A stretch of DNA of 64,000 bases from Gammaproteobacteria bacterium (GTDB lineage: Bacteria; Pseudomonadota; Gammaproteobacteria; Burkholderiales; Burkholderiaceae_C). The notes beneath the pieces are model-generated. The model ran no database searches, had not been told where the DNA came from, and saw only the letters and a list, made by a program, of their open reading frames with translations. Shown here piece by piece: positions 1 through 9,505 of the stretch. The first letter of the stretch is position 1; each line of letters opens with the position of its first letter. The DNA lies in assembly GCA_018815325.1 (NCBI GenBank), contig JAHIYE010000013.1:62001-126000 (forward strand). Reading direction: 5' to 3'. Position numbers and translations under genes: made by a program.

Positions 1-82
1 TGGTAGAGATTCTCACCCAGTCTGCCATTGCCTGACTGCAACTCAAAGTCAGCAGCAGCGACAAAATCAGCTTGTTTTTCAT
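1..82 (-). CDS. Secreted protein, N-terminus only (possibly surface-adhesin E family)
   Basis: An ATG on the minus strand at 82 opens a frame that runs off the left edge, so only about 27 residues are visible. They form a typical signal peptide: basic start MKNK, a leucine-rich core and a probable AMA cleavage site, then DWVRIST. A short signal followed by an aromatic-Val 'DWV..S' start resembles the small 'surface-adhesin protein E' exported family, but this is too little sequence for a firm call. It lies 11 bases downstream of ybbA on the same strand and is probably cotranscribed with it. In E. coli that position holds the permease ybbP, which is not what is seen here. Confidence 0.5.
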   Translation of the reverse strand, partial: MKNKLILSLLLTLSCSQAMADWVRIST

Positions 83-93
83 ACCCTCAATTA

Positions 94-768
94 TCAAGCC
101 ACCGCCACCTGCCCCGCTTCAATCGTGATGCGTCGCTCGCATCGTTCGGCAATGGCCCGGTCATGCGTGACCAGCACGAGCGTGGTGCCCTGCTCGCGAT
201 TCAGGTCGAACATCAGCTCCATGACCTTCTCCCCGGTGGCGAAGTCCAGGCTGCCGGTGGGCTCATCGGCCAGCAACACCGAGGGCTGCACCACAAAGGC
301 CCGCGCCAGCGCCACACGCTGCTGCTCACCGCCACTGAGCACCTTGGGGTAGTGGCCCAGGCGCTGAGCCAGCCCCACGCGCTCCAGCATCTCGGTGGCG
401 GCCTTGCGGGCATCCTTGCGGCCGGCCAGCTCCAGCGGCAGCATCACATTCTCCAGGGCGGTGAAGTTACCCAGCAACTGAAAGCTCTGGAAGACAAAAC
501 CGATTTTTTGCGCCCTCAGGGCGGCACGGTCGTCTTCATCGAGGGCAAACATGTCCTGGCTGTCGATCCGCACCGTGCCACGCGTGGGCGTGTCCAGCCC
601 GGCAATGATGGACAGGAGCGTGCTTTTGCCCGAGCCGGAGGCGCCCACAATGGCGGCAGTCTCCCTGGGCTGCAGGGCGAAATCAATATCGCGCAAAATG
701 TCGAGAGTACCGGTGGAGTCGGTAACGGACTTGAAAACGTGCTCCACGGCAATAATTGGATCAGGCAT
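94..768 (-). CDS. ybbA: ABC transporter ATP-binding protein YbbA (LolD-like)
   Basis: A 224-residue ATPase of the LolD/MacB-type ABC family. Walker A (GASGSGKST) lies at about residues 42-50, the signature LSGGEQQ at 144-150, Walker B LLADEP at 165-170 and the switch histidine in LVTHD near the C-terminus. The start at 768 is chosen because MPDPIIAVEHV aligns with the family start; upstream in-frame sequence is antisense to tesA. It is divergent from tesA as in enterobacteria, which supports the YbbA name. The two start codons overlap in a CATG at 766-769, so each gene must be initiated from inside the other. No permease subunit is visible in the window, so its partner is unknown. Confidence 0.88.
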   Translation of the reverse strand: MPDPIIAVEHVFKSVTDSTGTLDILRDIDFALQPRETAAIVGASGSGKSTLLSIIAGLDTPTRGTVRIDSQDMFALDEDDRAALRAQKIGFVFQSFQLLGNFTALENVMLPLELAGRKDARKAATEMLERVGLAQRLGHYPKVLSGGEQQRVALARAFVVQPSVLLADEPTGSLDFATGEKVMELMFDLNREQGTTLVLVTHDRAIAERCERRITIEAGQVAVA

Positions 769-1426
769 GAGGCTTTCTTTGTTTCGACGACACTTTATCG
801 CGGCTGGCATTCTGGCTGTATTGGCAGGGCTTTCCCGGGCAGCGGCCCCGGCCCCCCAACCCCATTCTCCCAAAACCATTCTGGTCGTGGGCGACTCGCT
901 GAGTGCCGAGTATGGCCTCAAGCGTGGCAGCGGCTGGGTGGCCCTGCTCGAAGCCCGCCTGAAAGCCCAGAAAATCCCGGCCACTGTCGTCAATGCCAGC
1001 ATCAGTGGCGACACCACTTCGGGCGGGCGCTCGCGCCTGCCCGCCCTGCTGACCCAGCACCGGCCCAGCCATGTGATCATCGAGCTTGGCGGCAATGATG
1101 CCTTGCGCGGGCTGCCGCTGCAGATGACGCAGGACAACCTGAAGCAGATGACCCTCAGCGCACAGGAGGCCGGTGTAAAGGTGTTGCTGATCGGCATGCA
1201 GGTGCCGCCCAACTACGGCAAGGACTATGCGGCGCGCTTTGCCGACACCTTTGTGAGCGTGGCGCGAGAACGCAAGGCCGCACTCGTGCCCTTTCTGCTG
1301 GCTGGCGTGGCCGATGGGCCAAACCCGACCCGGATGTTCCAGGCCGACCGCATCCATCCCAAGGAAGAAGCCCATCCCATCATGCTCGACAACGTCTGGC
1401 CCGAACTCCGAAAGCTGCTGAAATGA
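767..1426 (+). CDS. tesA: TesA: GDSL-type esterase/lysophospholipase (thioesterase I)
   Basis: A 219-residue periplasmic SGNH hydrolase. A signal peptide covers about residues 1-27. Block I is VVGDSLS (nucleophile Ser44), block III LGGND has Asn110, and block V DRIHP carries Asp194 and His197. The family cleaves acyl-CoA thioesters, lysophospholipids and aryl esters in the periplasm. The start at 767 gives a clean signal peptide; the longer upstream frame is antisense to ybbA. The stop overlaps the mnmH start by four bases (ATGA), implying translational coupling. Confidence 0.93.
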   Translation: MRLSLFRRHFIAAGILAVLAGLSRAAAPAPQPHSPKTILVVGDSLSAEYGLKRGSGWVALLEARLKAQKIPATVVNASISGDTTSGGRSRLPALLTQHRPSHVIIELGGNDALRGLPLQMTQDNLKQMTLSAQEAGVKVLLIGMQVPPNYGKDYAARFADTFVSVARERKAALVPFLLAGVADGPNPTRMFQADRIHPKEEAHPIMLDNVWPELRKLLK

Positions 1427-2484
1427 GCCTGACCCCTATCGACGCGGCCGAGGTGCTCGCGCGCATCAACGAATTCGACACCATCATCGACGCCCGCAGC
1501 GAGGGGGAGTTTGACGAGGACCATCTGCCTGGCGCCGTCAACTGGCCTACGCTCAACAACGAGGAGCGTCGCCTGGTGGGCACCACCTACAAGCAGATCA
1601 ACGCGTTTGAGGCCAAGAAGCGCGGCGCGGCCATGGCGGCACGCAACATCTCGGACCACATCAACCGAGATGTCATCGACAAGCCCAAGGACTGGAAACC
1701 GCTGACCTACTGCTGGCGCGGTGGCAAGCGCAGCGGTTCTCTGTCGCTGGTGCTCGACCAGATCGGCTTTCGCGTCACCATCATCGACGGCGGCTACAAG
1801 GCCTTCCGGGCTGCGCTGGTGCTGGACATTGCTCGCCTGGCGCCCCTGTTTGATTACCGCGTGGTCTGTGGCACCACCGGCTCGGGCAAGACCCGATTGC
1901 TGCAGGCGCTGGATGCCGCTGGTGCGCAGGTGCTGGACCTCGAAGCCCTGGCCAATCACCGAAGCTCGGTATTGGGCGCCATTCCGGGCCTGCCCCAGCC
2001 CACACAAAAGCGTTTTGACACGCTCATATGGGATGCGCTGCGTCGGTTTGATCCTGCCCGCCCGTTGTTCATCGAGAGCGAGAGCAAGAAGGTGGGCAAC
2101 GTGGCGGTGCCCGTGCCCCTGATCGAGTCCATGCGCGCGAGCGCCTGCCTGAACCTGACGCTGCCCGACGAAGAGCGGGTGGCCCTGCTGATGGAAGACT
2201 ATGACTACTTTGTGCAAAACACCGAACCCTTTTGCGAGCGACTCGATGCCCTCACGGAAATCCGCGGCAAGGTGGTGGTGGCGGGCTGGAAGGCCAGTGT
2301 GCGCAGCGGTCAGATCGAGCCCGTGGTACGTGAACTGCTGACCCTGCATTACGATCCGGTGTACCTGCAATCGATGAAGCGCAACTTCAAGCAGTTTGCA
2401 GACGCAAAAATCATAAGCCCTGAAGACCATTCAGCACGGGCCATGGCCTTGCTGGCACAACAATTACACAAGGAGACCGCATGA
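1423..2484 (+). CDS. mnmH: tRNA 2-selenouridine/geranyl-2-thiouridine synthase MnmH
   Basis: A 353-residue protein with an N-terminal rhodanese domain (about 5-125) and a C-terminal P-loop domain. The rhodanese catalytic cysteine is Cys97 in YCWRGGKRSGS, the same position as in E. coli SelU. The P-loop CGTTGSGKT is at about 149-157. The family replaces sulfur by selenium in the wobble 2-thiouridine of tRNAs for Lys, Glu and Gln, via a geranylated intermediate. No selD is visible here, so selenium supply is not established from this window. It overlaps tesA upstream and the next gene downstream, each by 4 bases, so the three genes form a tight operon. Confidence 0.93.
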   Translation: MSLTPIDAAEVLARINEFDTIIDARSEGEFDEDHLPGAVNWPTLNNEERRLVGTTYKQINAFEAKKRGAAMAARNISDHINRDVIDKPKDWKPLTYCWRGGKRSGSLSLVLDQIGFRVTIIDGGYKAFRAALVLDIARLAPLFDYRVVCGTTGSGKTRLLQALDAAGAQVLDLEALANHRSSVLGAIPGLPQPTQKRFDTLIWDALRRFDPARPLFIESESKKVGNVAVPVPLIESMRASACLNLTLPDEERVALLMEDYDYFVQNTEPFCERLDALTEIRGKVVVAGWKASVRSGQIEPVVRELLTLHYDPVYLQSMKRNFKQFADAKIISPEDHSARAMALLAQQLHKETA

Positions 2485-3590
2485 AGAAACTCTTGCTGAC
2501 GCTGGGCATGGCTTTGGGTGTGCTTGTCGTCGCGCTGGCGGCCTACCTTAGCCTGTGGCCGGTTCCCGTTGAACCGCGCGGCTGGAAGCCGCCTGTGCCC
2601 ACGGGCTACAGCGGGGCGTTTGCCGTGAACAACAAGCTCGCCCAGCTCAACATGATTTCGCTCGGCCAGGAGGAAGGCCCGGAGCACATCGTGCTGGCAC
2701 CTGATGGCATGCTCTACACCACGGTGGCCAGCGGCAACATCCTGCGCATGAAACCCGATGGCAGCGCGCAGGAGGTCTTTGCCAACACGGGCGGGCGGGT
2801 GCTGGGTTTTGACTTTGATGCAGCGGGCAACCTCATCGCCGCGGATGCGGTCAAGGGCCTGCTGTCCATCAGCCCGGAGCGCAAGATCAGCGTGCTGACC
2901 GACAAAGTGGGTGAGGACCCGATCCGCTATGCCGATGCAGTCGTGGTGGCGAGCAACGGCAAGATGTACCTGAGCGACGCTTCCACCCGTTTCGGTCCGG
3001 CCGCCTGGGGTGGCACCTTCGAGGCCAGCGTGCTGGACATTTTTGAGCAGTCCGCCACCGGGCGCATTCTGGAATACGACCCGGCCACACGCGCCACCCG
3101 CATCGTGGCGCATGGCTTGAGTTTTGCGAACGGTGTGGCGCTGAGCCAGGATGAGCAGACGCTGTTCGTCAATGAGACCGGCCGTTACCGGGTCTGGAAG
3201 ATTTCGGTCAATGCCAACGTGCTTGATGTGGGGCAGACCAGCCCGCTGGCCAGTGTGCTGTTTGACAACCTGCCGGGCTACCCTGACAACCTCATGCGCG
3301 GGCTGGACGGCAAGATCTGGTTAGGCTTCGCCAAGCCGAGAAACCCGGACCTGGAGAAGGTCGCGGACAAGCCTTTTGTGCTGAAGCTCATTCTGCGTCT
3401 GCCGCGTTCGATGTGGCCCATCCCCAAGACCTATGGGCATGTGATGGCCTTCACGGAAGATGGCAAGGTGGTGGCAGACCTGCAGGACCCGAGCGGCGCT
3501 TATCCCGAGACGACAGCGGTGACGGAAACACCCGAGCGGCTCTATGTGCAGAGCTTGCACGCCAAGGGACTGGGCTGGCTGGCCAAGTAA
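2481..3590 (+). CDS. SMP-30/gluconolactonase/strictosidine-synthase-like beta-propeller protein
   Basis: A 369-residue protein with an N-terminal membrane anchor or signal (about residues 3-26) followed by a six-bladed propeller. Typical strictosidine-synthase-like features are GPEHIVLAPDG near the first blade, YADAVVVASNGKMYLSDAS mid-protein, and GLSFANGVALSQDE followed by FVNETGRYRVW. PGYPDNLMRGLDGKIWLG marks the last blades. The family includes lactonases and APMAP-like membrane-anchored esterases; the substrate cannot be inferred. The start overlaps the mnmH stop by 4 bases and follows an AAGGAGA ribosome site inside mnmH. The gene ends the plus-strand operon that began at tesA. Confidence 0.85.
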   Translation: MKKLLLTLGMALGVLVVALAAYLSLWPVPVEPRGWKPPVPTGYSGAFAVNNKLAQLNMISLGQEEGPEHIVLAPDGMLYTTVASGNILRMKPDGSAQEVFANTGGRVLGFDFDAAGNLIAADAVKGLLSISPERKISVLTDKVGEDPIRYADAVVVASNGKMYLSDASTRFGPAAWGGTFEASVLDIFEQSATGRILEYDPATRATRIVAHGLSFANGVALSQDEQTLFVNETGRYRVWKISVNANVLDVGQTSPLASVLFDNLPGYPDNLMRGLDGKIWLGFAKPRNPDLEKVADKPFVLKLILRLPRSMWPIPKTYGHVMAFTEDGKVVADLQDPSGAYPETTAVTETPERLYVQSLHAKGLGWLAK

Positions 3591-3628
3591 GCGCAGGGGT
3601 CAGCGCGGGGGTAAGTGCGGAAACAGGC

Positions 3629-3814
3629 TCAGGGCTGAGCGGGCGTGTCGGGATGGGAGGTTTCGGAATTCTGAGCCGTCTCGTCCTGCTGCATGCCCTC
3701 ATCGTCATGCCCACCCTGCTTGCGCTCGGCCTTTTGCTTGAGCTTGTCTTCCTTCTTGCGCTTCTTGGCAAGTTCTTTCTGACGCTTTTCGTATCCGTAG
3801 TTGGGAGTAGCCAA
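3629..3814 (-). CDS. Small Lys/Glu-rich conserved protein, TTG start
   Basis: A 61-residue, very hydrophilic protein. The N-terminus MATPNYGYEKRQKELAKKRK is a short conserved motif I recognise from small hypothetical proteins of related beta-proteobacteria, followed by a lysine-rich helix and an acidic tail. The frame begins with TTG, not ATG, and no clear Shine-Dalgarno precedes it. No function is known to me. The lysine-rich helix suggests nucleic-acid or ribosome contact, but that is inference only. It lies 70 bases downstream of the DUF2189 gene on the same strand and converges with the SMP-30-like gene. Confidence 0.6.
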   Translation of the reverse strand: MATPNYGYEKRQKELAKKRKKEDKLKQKAERKQGGHDDEGMQQDETAQNSETSHPDTPAQP

Positions 3815-3884
3815 AGTAGGTGTGCTTTCAGGTTAATGGGGCCACTTTAACAGTTCATTTGACACTGTTTGCGTTTTTCAGAAA

Positions 3885-4775
3885 TTATTTGCCTTGCCCC
3901 GGCAGGGCTGCTGCAGGCTCTTCTTCTATCCATCGCACCGAGCCACGATAGGCATGCCAGCTGGCATGTCCGAGCAGTGGCCCGACGAGCAGCAGGCCTA
4001 GCCCCCAGGGCACCAGCGCCAGCATGACCAAGACCGTGAGCAGCATGCCCCAAAGCAGCATCACACCGGTGTTCTCATAGACCACCTGGATACTGGTGAT
4101 GGCGGCTGAAATGGCATCCGTATCGCGATCAAGAATCATTGGGATCGAGACCACGGAGATCGCAAACACGAGCGCGGCGAATGCCCCGCCCACCACGGTA
4201 TAGACCGCCACAAATTCGAGGTTTTCCGGACTGAAAACGGCCTGGATGACGCCCGTGGTCGAAGGCATGCCGGTATTGAAAAACACCGCAAATACCACGA
4301 GCGAGGCGCGTCCCCAGAGCAACTCGAGCACGATGAGTACCAGCACCAGCATGCCCATGCTGCCCAGGTGTGAGTCCCAGCAGGTCAGTGACGAGGCCAG
4401 GTCTGGATTGAGCCCCTGGCTGCGCCGGCGGCTGACTTCATACAGGCCCATGGCCAGGAACGGGCCGACGAGCAGACAGCCCGAGGCAATCGACATGGTG
4501 TACTCGGGCATGTGGCGAAACACGCCCCCCAGCGTCAGGCCCATCGTCCAGAAGCAGATGCCGTAGAACATGGCAATGCCCATCTCGGCCGTCATGTCGC
4601 GCCAGCCGCGCGCCAGCCAGCGAAACGGGTCACCCCAGCGCAGGGAGATCACCTCGCGCCGTGGCCCGGTGACAGGCGGCGGCACATAGGGCGAATACCC
4701 GGCTTCAGCCGGCGGTGGCGGGCTCACAGGCGGCGTAAGTTCATGCGGATCGGACGAGTGGATGGATGGGGACAT
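3885..4775 (-). CDS. DUF2189 domain integral membrane protein
   Basis: A 296-residue protein. The N-terminal 40 residues are proline-rich and probably cytoplasmic (PPVSPPPPAEAGYSP). About six hydrophobic helices follow. The segment DPFRWLARGWRDM followed by FWTMGLTLGG and LVGPFLAMGLYEVSRRR is characteristic of DUF2189, a membrane family linked in some bacteria to cytochrome c oxidase genes. No such genes are present here. The C-terminus ends in a short charged tail. The function is unknown. It stands apart from metC (gap 52 bases) and may be the last large gene of the minus-strand run. Confidence 0.82.
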   Translation of the reverse strand: MSPSIHSSDPHELTPPVSPPPPAEAGYSPYVPPPVTGPRREVISLRWGDPFRWLARGWRDMTAEMGIAMFYGICFWTMGLTLGGVFRHMPEYTMSIASGCLLVGPFLAMGLYEVSRRRSQGLNPDLASSLTCWDSHLGSMGMLVLVLIVLELLWGRASLVVFAVFFNTGMPSTTGVIQAVFSPENLEFVAVYTVVGGAFAALVFAISVVSIPMILDRDTDAISAAITSIQVVYENTGVMLLWGMLLTVLVMLALVPWGLGLLLVGPLLGHASWHAYRGSVRWIEEEPAAALPGQGK

Positions 4776-4827
4776 GAACGCAGACTAACCAAAGCCCCGT
4801 CCCCTGGCTAGTCAGGAAAACACCGAG

Positions 4828-6036
4828 TCAATGCAGGGCTTTTTGCAAGGCCTGGGCCAGATCGGCCTGCAAATCGGCTTCGGCCTCGAGCCCAACCGAG
4901 AAGCGCACCAGCGTGCCCTGCGCCAGATGGGCTGGCCATGCGGTGCGCATGTGCTTGAGCTCGTATGGCACCACCAGGCTCATGGGGCCGCCCCAGCTGT
5001 AGCCCAGTTTGAATAGCTTGAGGGCATCACAGAAGGCATCCACCTGCGCCTGCGAATAGGCTGGCTTGAAAATGACGCTGAACAGCCCCGCTGCCCCGCC
5101 CGCAGCGGACTTGCACAAGGCCTTCCAGTGCGTATGACCAGGCGAGTCGGGCAAGGCCGGGTGCAGTACCTGGGAAAATTCGTCGCGCCCTTCGCACCAG
5201 CTTGCCAGCGCGCGTGCGGCAGTGTCGTGTGCTGCGTACCGCAGCGCCACGCTGGGCAGAGCCCGCAGTATGGCCTCGACATCATTGGCGCCAACGCCCA
5301 GCCCCAGCCGCATGTGGGTGAGCTTGAGGCGGATGTGCAGCGCCTCATCGCGCGTAATGACGCTGCCCATAAGCACGTCGCCGCCACCACTCGGGTATTT
5401 GGTGAGCGCATGCACGGAGATGTCCACGCCCAGCGTGCTGCCGGACTGTGGCAAGAGGTCGAAAGGCCGGAACGCCAGCCCTGCACCCCAGGTGTTGTCC
5501 AGCGCGGTCAGTACGCCACGTGAGCGGCAGATGCGCACCAGTTCGCACAGATCGGGAAATTCCAGCGTGACGGAACCTGCCGCCTCCAGCCAGACCAGCT
5601 TGGTTCGGCTGTTGATCCTGGCGGCCAGATCCTGCGGATCCATCGCGTCATAAAACTGGTGTGTGATGCCCCAGGTCTTGAGTTCGCCTTCGGCCAGCGC
5701 CTTGTTGGGGCCATAGACATTGTCCGGCAGGAGGACTTCGTCGCCTGACTGCAGCATGGAGAGTGCTACGTTGGCAATGGCAGCCAGCCCGCTGGGCAGC
5801 AGCACACACTGCAGGCCACCTTCCAGCGCGCACAGACGTTCTTCGAGCAAATAGGTGGTGGGGGTACCGTGCAGGCCGTAGGTATAGCCGGTCTTGTCTT
5901 TCCACTCACGGCTGCGCATGGCCGCGACATTCGGGAAGATAACCGTAGAGGCCTTGAACACGCCGGGCTGTGGGGCGACAAAGCCTTTGGGAGGCTCATA
6001 GGGGTGGTGAATCAGTCCGGTGATGAGGTCTTGCAT
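4828..6036 (-). CDS. metC: Cystathionine beta-lyase (Cys/Met metabolism PLP enzyme)
   Basis: A 402-residue type I PLP enzyme of the Cys/Met metabolism family. The Schiff-base lysine is Lys213 in VHALTKYPSGGGD, and the TALDNTWGAG segment about 30 residues before supplies the PLP aspartate. YTYGLHGTPT near residue 51-60 matches the Y.YGR.GNPT-type motif of the family, with His in place of Arg as seen in proteobacterial cystathionine beta-lyases. The reaction is cystathionine to homocysteine, pyruvate and ammonia in methionine synthesis. The start at 6036 is preceded by GGAG at somewhat long spacing. It follows the phosphoribosyltransferase gene with a 31-base gap. Confidence 0.88.
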   Translation of the reverse strand: MQDLITGLIHHPYEPPKGFVAPQPGVFKASTVIFPNVAAMRSREWKDKTGYTYGLHGTPTTYLLEERLCALEGGLQCVLLPSGLAAIANVALSMLQSGDEVLLPDNVYGPNKALAEGELKTWGITHQFYDAMDPQDLAARINSRTKLVWLEAAGSVTLEFPDLCELVRICRSRGVLTALDNTWGAGLAFRPFDLLPQSGSTLGVDISVHALTKYPSGGGDVLMGSVITRDEALHIRLKLTHMRLGLGVGANDVEAILRALPSVALRYAAHDTAARALASWCEGRDEFSQVLHPALPDSPGHTHWKALCKSAAGGAAGLFSVIFKPAYSQAQVDAFCDALKLFKLGYSWGGPMSLVVPYELKHMRTAWPAHLAQGTLVRFSVGLEAEADLQADLAQALQKALH

Positions 6037-6067
6037 GCGCTCTGTTCTCCCTTGGCCCGGTGGTCAC

Positions 6068-6592
6068 TCAGACCATCCATTTCTCCAGCAATTGCGTGGG
6101 ACCCATGGCGTCATAGCTCTCAAAGGGCTGATGAATCCAGGGGTTGGTCGGCAGAAACTCAACCGAGTAATCGGGTGAAAAGGTGGATACGGCCTTGGTC
6201 CAGAGCACCGCGCTACGCAGCTCGGTGATGGGCTCGTAGTTGTTCTTGAGCATCTTGATCACCGCGTTCAGGGTCTGGCCCGAATCAGCCAGGTCATCGA
6301 CCAGCAGGACCTTGCCAGCGATCTCACCCTTGGGGGTGGTAATGAAGCGCGCGATGTCGAGATGCCCCTGCACCGTGCCGGCATCAGCCCGGTAGGAACT
6401 GGTGGACATGATGGCCAGCGGCTTGTTGAATACCCTGGAGAGGATGTCACCAGGACGCATGCCGCCACGGGCCAGACACAGGATGGTGTCGAATTCCCAG
6501 CCCGACTGGTGAATCTTGATGGCCAACTTTTCGATCAGGTTGTGGTACTCATCGTAGCTCACATACAAATGTTTGCCGTCTTCCGTCAACAT
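6068..6592 (-). CDS. Purine phosphoribosyltransferase (Gpt/Hpt-like)
   Basis: A 174-residue type I phosphoribosyltransferase. The PRPP-binding loop is VLLVDDLADSGQTL (acidic pair Asp99-Asp100), and CLARGGMRPGD at about 39-49 is the PPi-binding loop. Length and motifs fit bacterial hypoxanthine/guanine or xanthine salvage enzymes; I cannot decide the base from sequence alone. GGAG sits eight bases before the ATG. It follows purA in the same direction, so purine synthesis and salvage genes lie side by side, separated by a 75-base gap that contains a copy of the dispersed family repeat. Confidence 0.85.
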   Translation of the reverse strand: MLTEDGKHLYVSYDEYHNLIEKLAIKIHQSGWEFDTILCLARGGMRPGDILSRVFNKPLAIMSTSSYRADAGTVQGHLDIARFITTPKGEIAGKVLLVDDLADSGQTLNAVIKMLKNNYEPITELRSAVLWTKAVSTFSPDYSVEFLPTNPWIHQPFESYDAMGPTQLLEKWMV

Positions 6593-6610
6593 GGGTTTGC
6601 TCCTGAATTA

Positions 6611-6652
6611 ATAGCTAACTACGCTTTTTGCATAAGGGCTGGAAGCCAATTT
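6611..6652. repeat. Dispersed intergenic repeat, copy B
   Basis: A 42-base element between purA and the phosphoribosyltransferase gene. It begins ATAGCTAACTACGC and ends AAGGGCTGGAAGCCAATTT. It aligns without gaps to the element at 44376-44417 with 30 of 42 matches by hand count. This layout (tAGCTg..t.CGC, about 10 variable bases, aaGGGCTgGaaGCCaaTTT) is one I associate with short repeats scattered through Comamonadaceae genomes. It has no T-run of an intrinsic terminator. Its function is unknown. Confidence 0.7.
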
Positions 6653-6667
6653 AATGACCAACTTCAC

Positions 6668-8056
<1,389 letters not shown>

Positions 8057-8106
8057 TCAAAACAAGGTATTAGTGCAGACCCGCCAGTCAGCGGGCATGT
8101 CAAAAA

Positions 8107-9255
8107 CTAAATAGCCATCACGACCCACTGGCCCCCAGCCTCTACCAGCTGGCGATCACAATGGAACTCATCGATTTCACTTTCGTGACCCGGCAGAGCG
8201 CAGACCACGGTTTCACCGCGCTGGCGCAAGGCGGCAATGGCTTGGCGCAATTCAGGCGCTTCGCCCCAGGGAGCCCGTATGGCTGCCCGCAGGACTCGGG
8301 GCTTCACCACGCCAACGAGGGTCTTGAGGTCAAGGCTGAAGCCCACAGCGGGTCGGTTGCGTCCAAACACCGCCCCTACCTCGTCATAACGCCCACCACG
8401 TACCAGCGCATCGCTCGCACCAGGGGCATAGATGGCAAAGCGGGCACCGCTGTAATAGGCATAGCCACGCAGGTCGGCCAGATCAAAGGTGACGTTCGCA
8501 CCATTCAGGTGACTCACAAGCCACTTCAAGTTTGATAGCGCCTCACGCAATGCAGGCAAGGGCGGAAGCAGTTTTTCGGCCTCATCCAGCACCTTGGCAT
8601 CGCCATAAAGCTGCAAGAGGGCCAGCAGCCCCTCACGGCTTTCTTTCGGGAAATCCTTGACCAGGGCCGCGAGCTCGCTGGCATCCTTGGCCGCCAGCGC
8701 GGCTTGCACCTGCACCACCCGATCATGGCCTGCCTTGGCCTGCACCAACAAGGAGTTGACGATGCGGGCATCCGCCAGGTCCACACTCATCGCGGGGAGA
8801 TCGGCGGCCTTGAGACAGTCAAAGGCCAGCAGCAGGGACTCCAGATCTGCCTCGAGCCCGGCATGCCCATAGATTTCAGCGCCGAACTGCAGCGGCTCAC
8901 GCGTCGCATGTGGCCCCGCAGGACGGGTATGCAGCACCGGCCCGCAGTAGCACAGACGGGTCACACCCTTGCGATTCAGCAAGTGCGCGTCGATCCGGGC
9001 CACCTGAGGCGTGCTGTCGGCGCGCAGGCCCAGCATGCGTCCAGAGAGTTGGTCCACCAGCTTGAAGGTCTGGAGATCGAGTGCCTCGCCTGTGCCGGTA
9101 AGCAGGGATTCGAGGTGCTCGAGCAAGGGCGGCATGACCAGCTCATAGCCATAGCAGCGTGCCATGTCCAGCAAGTCTCGACGTAATTCTTCGATGTGGC
9201 GGGCCTCGGAAGGCAAGACATCGGCAATGTGATCCGGCAGGACCCAGGCTGACAT
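8107..9255 (-). CDS. hisZ: ATP phosphoribosyltransferase regulatory subunit HisZ
   Basis: A 382-residue HisRS-like protein without aminoacylation function that partners the short form of HisG in the first step of histidine synthesis. [20 protein letters not shown] is the standard betaproteobacterial HisZ start, so I place the start at 9255 although the open frame extends further. Class II synthetase-like motifs are seen in [13 protein letters not shown] and in [17 protein letters not shown]. The position between hflC and purA is usual for betaproteobacteria; hisG is not in this window. No good ribosome site precedes the ATG. Confidence 0.93.
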   Translation of the reverse strand: MSAWVLPDHIADVLPSEARHIEELRRDLLDMARCYGYELVMPPLLEHLESLLTGTGEALDLQTFKLVDQLSGRMLGLRADSTPQVARIDAHLLNRKGVTRLCYCGPVLHTRPAGPHATREPLQFGAEIYGHAGLEADLESLLLAFDCLKAADLPAMSVDLADARIVNSLLVQAKAGHDRVVQVQAALAAKDASELAALVKDFPKESREGLLALLQLYGDAKVLDEAEKLLPPLPALREALSNLKWLVSHLNGANVTFDLADLRGYAYYSGARFAIYAPGASDALVRGGRYDEVGAVFGRNRPAVGFSLDLKTLVGVVKPRVLRAAIRAPWGEAPELRQAIAALRQRGETVVCALPGHESEIDEFHCDRQLVEAGGQWVVMAI

Positions 9256-9289
9256 GTGAATAGGGGGAGCTGTTAAAAACGTGATTTTA

Positions 9290-9306
9290 CCGGGCTTGAG
9301 GCCCGG
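9290..9306. terminator. GC-rich hairpin between DUF2065 gene and hisZ
   Basis: The sequence CCGGGC-TTGAG-GCCCGG forms a perfect 6-bp GC stem with a 5-base loop, just after the stop codon of the DUF2065 gene in the minus direction. It is followed in that direction by TAAAATCACGTTTTT, so the U-run is displaced. It may be a weak terminator, a 3'-end stabiliser or an attenuator before hisZ-purA. Confidence 0.4.
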
Positions 9307-9313
9307 AAACGGC

Positions 9314-9502
9314 TCAGGACAGAATCCAGAGCAAGAAAGCACCCGCGAAAATGCTGCAAATACCGAAGAAACGGATTTGGCCGTCGTTGAGTTGAAGAAT
9401 TTGCTCGAACATGCGGCGCCAGCCAGACGGTGAGGCAAAAGGGAAAAGGCCCTCGATCACCAGAACGAGGGCCAATGCAAGCCAGAGCGTGTCGCTGTTC
9501 AC
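9314..9502 (-). CDS. DUF2065 (YjeT-like) small inner-membrane protein
   Basis: A 62-residue protein with two hydrophobic helices (about 5-22 and 44-61) joined by a short segment [19 protein letters not shown]. This pattern is that of DUF2065/YjeT, usually found beside hflK-hflC or purA. It starts with GTG only three bases after the hflC stop, and its expression is probably coupled to hflC. The family function is unknown. Genomic linkage suggests a role near the HflKC membrane complex, which is inference. Confidence 0.85.
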   Translation of the reverse strand: MNSDTLWLALALVLVIEGLFPFASPSGWRRMFEQILQLNDGQIRFFGICSIFAGAFLLWILS

Positions 9503-9505
9503 GCC

